Shown: positions 1 to 9,062 of the stretch, piece after piece
Layout of the letters: each line of letters begins with the position of its first letter
How positions within the stretch are numbered: the first letter of the stretch is position 1
Made by a program: the position numbers and the translations under genes
The notes under the pieces: generated by a model
The model's database searches: none
Told to the model about the DNA's origin: nothing
Seen by the model: only the letters and a program-made list of their open reading frames with translations
Origin: Phaeobacter piscinae
Lineage (GTDB): Bacteria > Pseudomonadota > Alphaproteobacteria > Rhodobacterales > Rhodobacteraceae
Direction of reading: 5' to 3'
Length of the DNA stretch: 64,000 bases
NCBI RefSeq assembly: GCF_002407245.1
Contig: NZ_CP010681.1
Coordinates: forward strand, 868,001 to 932,000

Positions 1-2
1 TG

Positions 3-212
3 GCCGAGGCGGAAGAGGATTTGGACGGGCTGGCAGATGAAGCCGTGACATGGCGACTGGGGCAGGCGGCAGAAGCCCGCAACAAGGCCGTGCGCAGCGA
101 GAATGAAGACCGTGCGCAATATGATGTGGGGGAGAACGGAGCGCGTCTGAACCGTGAGGAACGCGACGCTTTCGGAGCCCTGTTGGAACGAATTGGCTAC
201 TCCAAGAAGTGA
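3..212 (+). CDS. dnaG: DNA primase DnaG, C-terminal end (5'-truncated)
   Basis: The reading frame is open from the window edge to a TGA at 210-212, giving about 69 residues that are acidic, alanine-rich and helical, ending in ERIGYSKK. It sits directly upstream of rpoD, where dnaG normally lies in alphaproteobacteria, and the residues resemble the C-terminal helicase-interacting tail of alphaproteobacterial primases. The catalytic TOPRIM and zinc domains are outside the window, so the identity rests on position and general resemblance. Confidence 0.7.
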   Translation, partial: AEAEEDLDGLADEAVTWRLGQAAEARNKAVRSENEDRAQYDVGENGARLNREERDAFGALLERIGYSKK

Positions 213-342
213 CCGCTGCGCCGCAGTGAGTCGTTTTGCTAAGGAAGAGCGAAAGAAAAACGGGTAAACCGGGTGACGAATCAGCGGATCGCGATAATGA
301 TTCGCGAAACCGAATCGCCCCAGCCCCTACGAGGAGCATTGA

Positions 343-2331
343 ATGGCCGCCAAAGATACCGACGACCGCAAACCTGACGATCAGGAGCCCGAAATCTCTC
401 TCGACATGAGCCAGGCTCAGGTCAAGAAGATGATCGCCGAAGCGCGTGAGAAGGGTTACATCACCTATGATCAGCTCAATCAGGTCCTGCCGCCGGATCA
501 GGTAAGTTCGGAGCAGATCGAGGATGTGATGTCCATGCTCTCCGAAATGGGCATCAACATCATCGAGGATGAGGAAGCCGAAGAGGAAGAGCAGAAAGGC
601 TCAACCGAACTGGTGACCACTGAGAGCAACCGCGAAGTGGCGGTGGCCGGGGCGGCAGCTGAGAAGCTGGACCGCACCGATGATCCCGTGCGGATGTATC
701 TGCGCGAGATGGGATCTGTCGAACTGCTGAGCCGCGAGGGCGAGATCGCCATCGCGAAGCGGATCGAGGCCGGTCGCAACACGATGATCGCAGGCCTCTG
801 CGAGAGTCCGCTGACCTTCCAGGCGATCACCATCTGGCACGATGAACTTCTGTCCGAAGACATTCTGCTGCGCGATGTGATCGACCTTGAGGCGACATTC
901 GGCAACCAGCTGGATGAGGATGGCGAGGTGAGCGAGCCGGTGGTGGATACCTCCGCCGTGGCCGCGAACAAGCCCGCCGCCAAGGAAACCGGCCCGGAGC
1001 TGGATGCCGACGGCAATCCGATTGCCCAGGACGATGACGACGACGAAGATGATCAGGCCAATATGTCCCTTGCCGCGATGGAAGCGGCGCTGAAAGACAA
1101 GGTGCTGACCACGCTGGAGCAGATCTCCTCGGACTATGCACAGCTGAGCGAGATGCAGGACAGCCGGATTTCGGCCACCCTGAATGAAGATGGCTCCTTC
1201 AGCGACCGCGATGAGCAGGTCTATCAGTCCCTGCGCGCAGAAATCGTGCTGCTGGTGAATGAGCTGCACCTGCACAACAACCGGATCGAAGCGCTGATCG
1301 ACCAGCTCTACGGGATCAACCGTCGGGTCATGTCGATCGACAGTTCCATGGTGAAGCTGGCTGATCAGGCCCGCATCAACCGCCGTGAGTTCGTCGAGGC
1401 CTATCGCGGTCGCGAGCTGGACCCGAACTGGCTTGCTGAGATGGGCGAGAAGCCCGGGCGCGGCTGGCAGATGTTTGTCGAGCGGTCGACCGAGAAGGTT
1501 GAAGAACTGCGCGCTGACATGGCCCAGGTCGGTCAATACGTTGGTTTGGATATCTCTGAATTCCGCCGCATTGTGCAGCAGGTTCAGAAGGGCGAAAAAG
1601 AGGCCCGCCAGGCCAAGAAGGAAATGGTCGAGGCCAACCTGCGTCTCGTGATCTCCATCGCCAAGAAATACACCAACCGGGGCCTGCAGTTCCTTGACCT
1701 CATTCAGGAAGGCAACATCGGCCTGATGAAGGCGGTGGATAAATTCGAATACCGTCGCGGTTACAAGTTCTCGACCTATGCGACCTGGTGGATCCGTCAG
1801 GCGATCACCCGTTCCATCGCGGATCAGGCCCGAACCATCCGTATTCCGGTCCACATGATCGAGACCATCAACAAGCTGGTCCGTACTGGCCGCCAGATGC
1901 TGCATGAAATCGGCCGCGAGCCGACGCCGGAAGAACTGGCCGAAAAGCTACAAATGCCGCTGGAGAAGGTCCGCAAGGTGATGAAAATCGCCAAGGAGCC
2001 GATCTCGCTCGAAACCCCGATCGGGGACGAGGAAGACAGCCAGCTGGGTGATTTCATCGAGGACAAGAATGCCGTGCTGCCGCTGGATAGCGCCATTCAG
2101 GAAAACCTCAAGGAAACCACCACCCGGGTTCTGGCCTCGCTCACCCCGCGTGAGGAGCGGGTTCTGCGGATGCGCTTTGGTATCGGTATGAACACCGACC
2201 ACACGCTGGAGGAAGTTGGCCAGCAGTTCAGCGTGACCCGCGAACGGATCCGTCAGATTGAGGCCAAGGCGCTCAGGAAACTGAAGCACCCGAGCCGCTC
2301 GCGCAAATTGCGGTCCTTCCTCGACCAGTAA
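343..2331 (+). CDS. rpoD: RNA polymerase primary sigma factor RpoD (sigma-70)
   Basis: Housekeeping sigma factor that directs RNA polymerase to -35/-10 promoters. The 662-residue product shows region 1.1 near the N-terminus, region 1.2 ([12 protein letters not shown], about residue 111), an acidic non-conserved insert with an aspartate run near residue 230, region 2 ([19 protein letters not shown], from about 430, followed by [12 protein letters not shown]), region 3, and region 4 with the -35 helix-turn-helix ([16 protein letters not shown], about 631). It is slightly longer than the E. coli protein (613), as is usual for alphaproteobacteria because of the acidic insert. The ATG is preceded by an AGGAG motif. 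It lies 131 bp after probable dnaG, the common primase-sigma arrangement, and ends in a strong terminator. Confidence 0.98.
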   Translation: MAAKDTDDRKPDDQEPEISLDMSQAQVKKMIAEAREKGYITYDQLNQVLPPDQVSSEQIEDVMSMLSEMGINIIEDEEAEEEEQKGSTELVTTESNREVAVAGAAAEKLDRTDDPVRMYLREMGSVELLSREGEIAIAKRIEAGRNTMIAGLCESPLTFQAITIWHDELLSEDILLRDVIDLEATFGNQLDEDGEVSEPVVDTSAVAANKPAAKETGPELDADGNPIAQDDDDDEDDQANMSLAAMEAALKDKVLTTLEQISSDYAQLSEMQDSRISATLNEDGSFSDRDEQVYQSLRAEIVLLVNELHLHNNRIEALIDQLYGINRRVMSIDSSMVKLADQARINRREFVEAYRGRELDPNWLAEMGEKPGRGWQMFVERSTEKVEELRADMAQVGQYVGLDISEFRRIVQQVQKGEKEARQAKKEMVEANLRLVISIAKKYTNRGLQFLDLIQEGNIGLMKAVDKFEYRRGYKFSTYATWWIRQAITRSIADQARTIRIPVHMIETINKLVRTGRQMLHEIGREPTPEELAEKLQMPLEKVRKVMKIAKEPISLETPIGDEEDSQLGDFIEDKNAVLPLDSAIQENLKETTTRVLASLTPREERVLRMRFGIGMNTDHTLEEVGQQFSVTRERIRQIEAKALRKLKHPSRSRKLRSFLDQ

Positions 2332-2356
2332 CATTGATGCAACCGCATCAAAGAAA

Positions 2357-2384
2357 AAGGCGTCCCACTCGGGGCGCCTTTTTT
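2357..2384 (+). terminator. Rho-independent terminator of rpoD
   Basis: A 10-bp stem (AAGGCGTCCC with GGGGCGCCTT, one G-U pair), a 4-nt loop and a T run lie 25 bp after the rpoD stop codon. Confidence 0.9.
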
Positions 2385-2549
2385 GTTGCGCGTGTGCAGG
2401 GTTGCGCTGGATGCGGGGCGAAATATGGGGCGCTTGACGACATACCGGCAGGTTGGTGTGTTAACCATTCCTAACGGTCAGCAATTGTTTTCGGCCTTCG
2501 AGTACCTAAGTTACCAACATACTAATTTCACGATATCTGAGGGGGTCCA

Positions 2550-2849
2550 ATGCCGCAAAATTCGAATTTGAACGATGCACTCATCGTGTTGGACGACAAA
2601 CTTAGATCGCTCAGCGCGCTGACCAAAGCGAATGCATTTTTGGTGGATATTATGCGCAAGGATCGCGCGTTGCTTGAGGAGCTGGAGGCCCCAGCTGCCC
2701 GCGCCATGTTGATGGACCGGGCCTGCGCCGCTTTCGGCGAAGAGGCAGGTGAGGCGGCGGACCCGGATGTTCTGGATGTGTTGGCCACGGCCCTGACCGA
2801 AGGGCAAACCGCTGAAATCATACCCTTTCCAACTGAACGCCGCCATTAA
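2550..2849 (+). CDS. Hypothetical protein, 99 residues
   Basis: A small soluble, leucine- and alanine-rich, mostly helical protein with no recognised domain, signal peptide or membrane segment; it ends in EIIPFPTERRH. The ATG has a good ribosome-binding site (GAGGGGG about 6 nt upstream), which favours this frame over the overlapping reverse-strand frames. The upstream intergenic contains TTAACCATTCCTAAC (2461-2475), which resembles a CtrA site. I do not recognise the family and assign no function. Confidence 0.6.
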   Translation: MPQNSNLNDALIVLDDKLRSLSALTKANAFLVDIMRKDRALLEELEAPAARAMLMDRACAAFGEEAGEAADPDVLDVLATALTEGQTAEIIPFPTERRH

Positions 2850-2954
2850 GCCGCGCGTTCTGCCGACGGCACTTATGATGCCGCTGCAACCACCCGGACG
2901 GGATGTGATCCACGCCCGGATGGTATGCTACAGATAAGGTCTGCGACTGTCGGG

Positions 2955-3629
2955 TCAGCCGGTGGGCATCAGGAACACTTCGCGCACGGCGTTGCGCGGA
3001 TCAGCCTCCAGTGCAAAGACGACAGCATCGGCCACATCTTCGGGTTTCAGCTTGTCGGGCTTAGCCTCATCAAAGAAGGCGGTGTCCACCATGCCCGGTG
3101 CAACCACCGTGCAGCGACCGCCCCATTCCTTCATCTCTTCAGCAAGATTGCCGCCGTAACCGTGGACGAACCATTTGGAGGCGCCGTAGATTGAGCCGGG
3201 AATATGCACCCGCCCGGCTGCGGAACCGGTCAGCACCATGTGGCCCTTTTGACGTTTCAGATGCGGCAGGGCGGCCTTGGCTGTGTAGAGCAGCGCCATG
3301 ATATTGATATGCACCATATCATGCCATTCTGACGGGTCCCCCTTCTCCGTGCCGGGTGTGTTCAGTCCGGTGCCTGCATTGGCAAAGGCAGCGTCCACCT
3401 GACCGAAACTGTCGCGAAGATGCTGCAGGGCGGCAACCTGATCTTCGAATTTCGTTGCATCGCCGGGCAAGACCAAGGTGCCGTCGCCCAATTCCTCAGC
3501 AAGGGTGTGCAATTTGTCTTCGGAGCGGGCAAACAACCCGACATTCCAACCTGCCTTGTGGGCCGCACGGGCGGTTGCCGCGCCAATGCCGCTGGAGGCA
3601 CCGGTGATGAACAGGGTTTTCTGAGCCAT
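2955..3629 (-). CDS. SDR-family NAD(P)-dependent oxidoreductase
   Basis: A classical short-chain dehydrogenase/reductase of 224 residues. It has the Rossmann cofactor motif TGASSGIG (residues 9-16), the NAG structural motif (84-86), and the catalytic Ser136, Tyr148 and Lys152 in YxxxK (YGASK). Length and the 'ITGASSGIGAA' start are typical of YdfG-like cytosolic reductases; the substrate cannot be read from sequence. It is transcribed alone toward the 2550 gene, with which it converges. Confidence 0.9.
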   Translation of the reverse strand: MAQKTLFITGASSGIGAATARAAHKAGWNVGLFARSEDKLHTLAEELGDGTLVLPGDATKFEDQVAALQHLRDSFGQVDAAFANAGTGLNTPGTEKGDPSEWHDMVHINIMALLYTAKAALPHLKRQKGHMVLTGSAAGRVHIPGSIYGASKWFVHGYGGNLAEEMKEWGGRCTVVAPGMVDTAFFDEAKPDKLKPEDVADAVVFALEADPRNAVREVFLMPTG

Positions 3630-3888
3630 AGAAAGATCCTCTCGCTTGGGGGTGTTTCCTGCTCAACGCGGTGACCAGGTGTTTGGTTGCGCCGCCGCGG
3701 CAAAGTGGCGTTGCCTCGGTGAAAGTGATCAGTTGTGACTGGCCGCACCGCTCGGTATCTGGAATCCTGCCTTTGGCCTCCTATCTCAGGTTTGAGACCT
3801 ATTTTGCACGCTTTGCAGCGCCGGCCCCGTTGGCCTGAGGGTTTCAGTCCGGACGCGCGGCAGATCAACTTATTCAGGGATTGGCATC

Positions 3889-4299
3889 ATGCGACTACTT
3901 TCTTTACCCCTTGCAGCGACGCTTGCGCTCTCAGCTTGTGCAGAGGCGGCGCCGACAGCCCATGTCACCCCTGACCGGGCGCGGGTTTTTGCGCTGTCTG
4001 ATGGCCAGTTCGAAGTGGCCCCGCCGCAGGGTGCTGTTCGTTCGGCGTTCTGGTGTGGGGCTGCCGATTACGCCCGCCGCGCATTGGGCGCTGGCTGGGG
4101 GCAGGATATTTACGTCGCCCGTGGCCTGGGCGCCGGGGTGGCGGTGAACCGCAAATCCACCGTGCATTTCACGCTGACACCGGTTGCGAGCGAGCGTGGC
4201 GACAGCTGGCTGAAGCGGACCAACGCCTATCGCGTCGGCGACCGGCTGAGTGTTCAGCAGGCTGACCACCAATGCACAACCGCTTTCACCCGCTTCTGA
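3889..4299 (+). CDS. Putative lipoprotein, paralogue of the next gene
   Basis: A 136-residue exported protein. The N-terminus is a short hydrophobic signal ending in the lipobox LSAC, with the acylated cysteine at residue 17, so it is probably anchored in a membrane. The mature part has the segment FWCGAADYARRALG and a C-terminal QCTTAFTRF, both with close counterparts in the neighbouring product (YWCAAGDYVRKSLG and KCEDWIFPF), suggesting a conserved disulphide or ligand pair. The gene stops 33 bp before its paralogue starts, so the two are likely co-transcribed after a tandem duplication. Function unknown. Confidence 0.75.
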   Translation: MRLLSLPLAATLALSACAEAAPTAHVTPDRARVFALSDGQFEVAPPQGAVRSAFWCGAADYARRALGAGWGQDIYVARGLGAGVAVNRKSTVHFTLTPVASERGDSWLKRTNAYRVGDRLSVQQADHQCTTAFTRF

Positions 4300-4332
4300 G
4301 GATCACAGTGGCCCCGGACCAGGAGGTTGCCC

Positions 4333-4821
4333 ATGCGTTTTGTTTCCCGTTTCACCTCCCGCCTTACCAAAGTAGCGGGCCGCACTATTCCCACCTCAGG
4401 TGGACGGATTCTGGGACCCCTAGGCGCCGGGCTGGTTCTGATCGCCCTGTCGACACCGGCCTTCGCCTTTCGCGCCATCAACCGGCTGGAGGTGGTGCCC
4501 GCCGGGACCGGGCAGTTTGAGGTGATTGGCCGGGCCGGAGCCCTGAAATCAGACTATTGGTGTGCTGCCGGAGACTATGTGCGCAAATCCCTGGGGCTGT
4601 CCTGGCAGACGAAGATCTACGCCGTGGACGGTATCGGCCCCAGCGCCACCACTGGTGCCCGCTCTGCCGTGCGCTTCACGCTGGATCCGGAGGCCGCCGG
4701 GGTGACGCCCTTTACCGGCAACTGGACCGGCGATATCCTGACGCCGGGATATGCGTTCCGCGCCAATGCGGCTTATGGCAAATGCGAAGATTGGATTTTC
4801 CCCTTCCGCAGCCGCAACTAA
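4333..4821 (+). CDS. Exported protein of unknown function, paralogue of the preceding lipoprotein
   Basis: A 162-residue protein with a long basic N-terminal region and a hydrophobic stretch ending in an AFA-type signal peptidase site, so probably periplasmic. The start is taken at the ATG at 4333 because AGGAGG at 4321-4326 is well spaced for it; a TTG two codons upstream overlaps that site. Shared features with the upstream product are a DGQFEV/TGQFEV segment, YWCAAGDY-R-SLG-W and a C-terminal cysteine. No catalytic motif was seen. Confidence 0.75.
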   Translation: MRFVSRFTSRLTKVAGRTIPTSGGRILGPLGAGLVLIALSTPAFAFRAINRLEVVPAGTGQFEVIGRAGALKSDYWCAAGDYVRKSLGLSWQTKIYAVDGIGPSATTGARSAVRFTLDPEAAGVTPFTGNWTGDILTPGYAFRANAAYGKCEDWIFPFRSRN

Positions 4822-4861
4822 GGCGCCCAGATCAAGACAATCAGGACCAGGGGCAGAGGCC

Positions 4862-5278
4862 ATGCAGGCAGAGTTTACCGTCACAACCCGTGGCCAGGCG
4901 CTGTATGATATAACCGATCAGATCGCCCCTTGGGTGCAGGAGAGCGGGCGCAGCCAAGGGCTGCTGACGCTCTTTGTGCAGCATACGTCCTGTTCGCTGT
5001 TGATCCAGGAAAACGCTGATCCGAAGGTGCAGGGCGATTTGCTGGCCTATCTGTCCCGTTTGGTGCCTCCGGCCTCTGACCCGTCGATGGCTTATCTGCG
5101 TCACACCTATGAGGGGCCGGACGACATGCCCGCCCATATCAAGGCAGCGTTGTTGCCGGTCAGCCTGTCCATCCCTGTGCGCGATGGGCGCCCTGCGTTG
5201 GGCACCTGGCAAGGCATCTACCTGTTCGAGCATCGCGACGCGCCGCACAGCCGCAGGCTGATCGCGCATCTGGTCTAG
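4862..5278 (+). CDS. YjbQ/UPF0047 family protein
   Basis: A 138-residue soluble protein of the YjbQ family (annotated in E. coli as a secondary thiamine-phosphate synthase enzyme; the physiological role is unclear). Family signatures are visible: the histidine in FVQHTSCSL, the NADP-like ENADPKVQGD segment, the MPAHIKAAL helix and the C-terminal GTWQGIYLFEHR. The start is the ATG giving MQAEFTV, which matches family length; the open frame extends further upstream but overlaps the preceding gene. It is the only thiamine-related annotation away from the thi operon at 22-28 kb. Confidence 0.9.
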   Translation: MQAEFTVTTRGQALYDITDQIAPWVQESGRSQGLLTLFVQHTSCSLLIQENADPKVQGDLLAYLSRLVPPASDPSMAYLRHTYEGPDDMPAHIKAALLPVSLSIPVRDGRPALGTWQGIYLFEHRDAPHSRRLIAHLV

Positions 5279-5398
5279 GCCCCGGCATCTTGTGGTCGCA
5301 ATTCACCTCTACCCAAACCCTAGAGGCTGCCATATAGTTGTGGATAAGGGCGCAGCGGCGTCCCATTGACCGGCGGACTGGAACAGGGGGGACAGCTG

Positions 5399-5866
5399 AT
5401 GCGCTGCCCATTTTGCGGAAATATCGACACCCAAGTAAAAGACTCGCGCCCTGCTGAGGATCATGTCTCGATCCGCCGGCGCCGGTTCTGTCCGGCTTGC
5501 GGCGGTCGGTTTACCACCTACGAGCGGGTGCAGCTGCGTGATCTCGTTGTGATCAAGACCAATGGAAAACGTGAAGATTTTGACCGCGACAAGCTGGAGC
5601 GTTCGATCCGTATTTCCATGCAGAAACGCCCGATTGAGCCGGAACGCATTGACCAGATGATTTCGGGGATCGTGCGGCGGTTGGAAAGCATGGGCGAGAC
5701 CGATATTCAGTCCAGCAAGATTGGTGAGATCGTGATGGAGGCGCTGGCCCGGATCGACACCGTTGCCTATGTGCGCTTTGCCAGCGTTTACAAGAATTTC
5801 CAGGCGGCGGATGATTTCGAGGATTTCGTTCACGAGCTGCGCCCGCCGGTGGCGCCGGAAGAGTGA
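5399..5866 (+). CDS. nrdR: Transcriptional repressor NrdR
   Basis: ATP/dATP-sensing repressor of ribonucleotide reductase genes. The 155-residue product has the N-terminal zinc ribbon (Cys3, Cys6, Cys31, Cys34 in MRCPFCG and [14 protein letters not shown]) followed by the ATP-cone domain ([17 protein letters not shown]). The ATG at 5399 is chosen because the family begins MRCPFCG; the frame opens 11 codons earlier. Its stop codon overlaps the ribD start (GTGA), a common nrdR-ribD pairing. Confidence 0.97.
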   Translation: MRCPFCGNIDTQVKDSRPAEDHVSIRRRRFCPACGGRFTTYERVQLRDLVVIKTNGKREDFDRDKLERSIRISMQKRPIEPERIDQMISGIVRRLESMGETDIQSSKIGEIVMEALARIDTVAYVRFASVYKNFQAADDFEDFVHELRPPVAPEE

Positions 5867-6984
5867 GCCCCGCAGAGCGGGCGCGGCCCGAGGACGCGAG
5901 GTTCATGTCGCTGGCATTGTCGCTGGGGCGGCGCGGGCAGGGGAACTGCTGGCCGAACCCGGCGGTGGGCTGTGTGATTGTGCGCGACGGACGCATCGTT
6001 GGACGTGGGTGGACGCAACCGGGCGGGCGTCCCCATGCTGAACCACAGGCGTTGCAACAGGCCGGGGCGTTGGCGCGCGGCGCAACCGCCTATGTCTCGC
6101 TTGAACCTTGCTCCCACACCGGGAAGACACCGCCTTGTGCGCAGGCCTTGATCGACGCCGGTGTCGCGCGTGTTGTCGCCGCGATTGAGGATAGCGACCC
6201 GCGCGTCTCAGGCCATGGGTTTGCGATGTTGCGTGACGCAGGGGTCATGGTCACCACCGGGGTCTGTTCAGATGCTGCGGCGCGGGATCATGCCGGGTTC
6301 TTCCTGAAGACCGAACAGGGACGTCCCTTTGTTACCCTGAAACTGGCAAGCAGTTTTGACGGGCGTATTGCCACCGCAACAGGCGAAAGCAAGTGGATCA
6401 CCGAGGCAGAGGCGCGGCGGGCCGTACATGCCATGCGGGCGCGCCACGATGCGGTGATGGTGGGCGGCGGTACCGCGCGGGCTGATGATCCGTCGTTGAC
6501 GGTGCGGGATCTTGGCGTGACCCATCAGCCGGTGCGGGTGGTGATTTCGCGTCATCTGGATCTGCCGCTGATGGGACAGTTGGCGCGCAGTGCGCGCGAC
6601 ATTCCGGTCTGGATCTGCCACGGCGCTGGAGCCGACGCTGAACGCCTGCGCGCCTGGGAAGGGTTGGGGGCGGTCTTGCTGCCCTGCGCGGCGGACGGGT
6701 TGCAGCTGGACGCGGGCGACGTGCTGCAGCAACTTGGACAGGCCGGGCTGACGCGGGTCTTCTGCGAGGGGGGCAGTGCGCTTGCGGCCTCGCTTCTGGC
6801 GCAGGATCTGGTGGATGAGCTGATCGGGTTCACCGCAGGGCTGGGTATCGGCGGCGATGGCTTGTCTTCGATCGGCGGCCTCGGGCTGGACACATTGGCC
6901 GAGGCGCCGCGCTTTGATTTGCTGGATGTTCGCCCGGTCGGGGCTGATATCCAGCACCGCTGGACGCGCTCCCTGCGCGAGTAG
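5863..6984 (+). CDS. ribD: Bifunctional riboflavin deaminase/reductase RibD
   Basis: Carries out two riboflavin steps: deamination of the pyrimidine intermediate and reduction of its ribosyl side chain. Of 373 residues, the N-terminal half is the zinc deaminase domain (HAE at 58-60, Cys83 and Cys92 in [12 protein letters not shown]) and the C-terminal part from about 150 is the NADPH reductase domain ([15 protein letters not shown], later [13 protein letters not shown]). The start is a GTG overlapping the nrdR stop by 4 bp, indicating translational coupling. The remaining rib genes resume at 11.8 kb after the capsule genes. Confidence 0.96.
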   Translation: MSPAERARPEDARFMSLALSLGRRGQGNCWPNPAVGCVIVRDGRIVGRGWTQPGGRPHAEPQALQQAGALARGATAYVSLEPCSHTGKTPPCAQALIDAGVARVVAAIEDSDPRVSGHGFAMLRDAGVMVTTGVCSDAAARDHAGFFLKTEQGRPFVTLKLASSFDGRIATATGESKWITEAEARRAVHAMRARHDAVMVGGGTARADDPSLTVRDLGVTHQPVRVVISRHLDLPLMGQLARSARDIPVWICHGAGADAERLRAWEGLGAVLLPCAADGLQLDAGDVLQQLGQAGLTRVFCEGGSALAASLLAQDLVDELIGFTAGLGIGGDGLSSIGGLGLDTLAEAPRFDLLDVRPVGADIQHRWTRSLRE

Positions 6985-7027
6985 GGGCAGGCGCCCACCG
7001 CCAAAAGGCCCCCTCAGCGCGCGCAGA

Positions 7028-9058
7028 TCAGCGCCACAGGTGGGCGTAGGTGGCCAGCAGACCCTGAAGCTTGGCGAGTGTTCTATTGGCGGCGCTTGGT
7101 TCGGGGATTTCTCCTTTGGCCAGTCGCTCGACCACCAGTTCCACCTGACAGGGCAGGCCGCTGATTGGATCAACGTAACGCGGGTAGTCGATCAACGTGG
7201 CGTGCACCAACCCCATCAGCGAGGGGCGTGCACGGCGGCGGGCCACCGGGACGGCTCCCAGATCCGTGGTCAGCCCCCAACCGGCATAGAAGGGCGCGCC
7301 AACCGTCGTGACCTTCACCCCGCGCAGCAGGGCCTCAAACCCCATCAGCGACGTCATCGTCCAGACCTCATGTACCATATCCAAGAGCGCCATCGGATCG
7401 CTGTCGGGAACCACCACATCCGCCAGCTGCTCTGCGGCGATGCTGCCACTACGCAGTCCGGCCTCTACATCGGGGTGGGGTTTGTAGATCAGCACCGCGT
7501 CCGGATTTGCAGCGCGCGCGGCACGTAGCAAATCGGCGTTGGTCGCGATTTTCTCACAGCCCAGCCGCACCGAGGCATCATCGGCCACCTGTCCCACCAC
7601 CAGCACCCGATGCCCCTCCGGCAGGTCCGGCACCGTGCCGCCAAGGTTGTATTTCGACAGGCTGTCCTGCACCAGTCGCTGGGTCAGGGCTTCTGCGCGC
7701 TGTTGCTGCTCCGGCGTCAGGGTGGCGCGGGCGGCGATCAGATCCTCCAGATCGCTGGGTTGGTGGGGGTCGTAGTAGATCCCCTGCCGGTCCACCACCA
7801 ATGACAGCGGCGGGATCAGATCCGCGCCCAAGCCGCGCGACCGCAGAAAGCCATCCTCGACACGATGCGCGCCGGGAGATTGCCCGGTGCTGGTGCGCCC
7901 GGCCCAGATCATCCAGTTGCGCCCGCTGGCCTTCGCCGTCTTGGCGCTGTTGCTGAACCGCAGGCGCCGGTAGCGGCCAAAGAAAGTCTGTAGCGGGCGG
8001 CGTTTCCAGAGCCGCATGCCAGAGGCAATCCATCCAACGCGGTCCTGCTGCCAGGCGCGGGTCTCTGCCTCCAGCGCGTCGATCACCTCCTCCAGCTCGC
8101 ACAGGCGGTCGTGATGGGGGCTGTACCATGTGGGATAAAGGATCATCGCGGCTGCAAACAGCTGCGCGCGGGTCAGGCGGCGCTGACGCCGGGTGATGGG
8201 GAATTCATCTTCGCTGAGGCCCCAGCCAGCGTAGAAGGGCTGGCCAAAGATACGGGGCCTGTGGCCGCAGAGGATCGCCTCAAACCCCATTTGCGACGAT
8301 ACAGTATAGACAGCGATTGCGCCCTCCAGCAGCGCCCAGGGCGACACCGGCGCGTCAAGGATTTCAACCCGGCCCTGCGCGTCTGCTGCGCTGTAGTAGC
8401 CGGGGCGGTGGCCTGCGCGGTCTTCTGGGTGGGATTTGATGATGATACGGGCGCCCGGATGTTCGTCCTGGGCGTAATAGAGCATCTCTTGAAATCGCGC
8501 GTGATCGGTGCCCTCGAACGGGGTCGAGGCACGGACGGAGGCATCACCACGAGCCTGATCAATCACCAGCACGTAACCGGGATCGGGGACCGGAGCCTGC
8601 GGTGAATAGGCGTTGTATTTGCTCAGATGGGCGTCTTGCAGTCGCGCGATGGCGCGCCGGGCGCGCCGCATCAATGCGCTGTCATCCAGCGGATGCGAGG
8701 CCAGCAGCTGCTCCAGATCGGAGGGGGTTGCAGGGTCAAAATGCAACCCGGAGCGGTCCAGCAACAGTCCCAATGGCGGCTCTCCCGCGCGGCCGGGATG
8801 GATCGAGCGGAGGAAAGCGTCCTCGACCCGCAACAGCTCACAGCCGTGGGCCTCAGCCACAGCATGGCCACGATGGGCGGTATCAGCATTGCCCCAGACC
8901 GCGACCAGATCATCGGCGGTTGGTTTGCCGAGGCGCAGGTCGTACCCGGCCAGTGACAGGATGCGCCGCAGCCGCTTTTGACGCAGGAAGCCGGCGTTGT
9001 AATAAAAAAGCCGGGAGCGCGCGCCCCCGGCCTTGGTCGTCGGGTATTGTCCCGTCAT
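7028..9058 (-). CDS. kpsC: KpsC-type capsule Kdo transferase (two-domain)
   Basis: A 676-residue protein made of two related capsule-synthesis domains in tandem (about 20-330 and 345-650). Each repeat contains VEDGFLRS/VEDAFLRS, SKYN, the DDASVR/GDASVR segment, KPHP/KSHP and MGFEALL/MGFEAIL followed by PFYAGWGL. This matches KpsC/LipA, the cytoplasmic enzyme that builds the beta-Kdo linker on the lipid anchor of group 2-type capsules. It is the last of three minus-strand genes (kpsS, lipoprotein, kpsC); its start lies 4 bp after the lipoprotein gene. It converges with ribD. Confidence 0.92.
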   Translation of the reverse strand: MTGQYPTTKAGGARSRLFYYNAGFLRQKRLRRILSLAGYDLRLGKPTADDLVAVWGNADTAHRGHAVAEAHGCELLRVEDAFLRSIHPGRAGEPPLGLLLDRSGLHFDPATPSDLEQLLASHPLDDSALMRRARRAIARLQDAHLSKYNAYSPQAPVPDPGYVLVIDQARGDASVRASTPFEGTDHARFQEMLYYAQDEHPGARIIIKSHPEDRAGHRPGYYSAADAQGRVEILDAPVSPWALLEGAIAVYTVSSQMGFEAILCGHRPRIFGQPFYAGWGLSEDEFPITRRQRRLTRAQLFAAAMILYPTWYSPHHDRLCELEEVIDALEAETRAWQQDRVGWIASGMRLWKRRPLQTFFGRYRRLRFSNSAKTAKASGRNWMIWAGRTSTGQSPGAHRVEDGFLRSRGLGADLIPPLSLVVDRQGIYYDPHQPSDLEDLIAARATLTPEQQQRAEALTQRLVQDSLSKYNLGGTVPDLPEGHRVLVVGQVADDASVRLGCEKIATNADLLRAARAANPDAVLIYKPHPDVEAGLRSGSIAAEQLADVVVPDSDPMALLDMVHEVWTMTSLMGFEALLRGVKVTTVGAPFYAGWGLTTDLGAVPVARRRARPSLMGLVHATLIDYPRYVDPISGLPCQVELVVERLAKGEIPEPSAANRTLAKLQGLLATYAHLWR

Positions 9059-9062
9059 GTCA

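Noticed and set aside
601..1905. 434-codon minus-strand open frame inside rpoD
   Set aside because: Antisense of the sigma factor; no ribosome-binding site and no recognisable protein.
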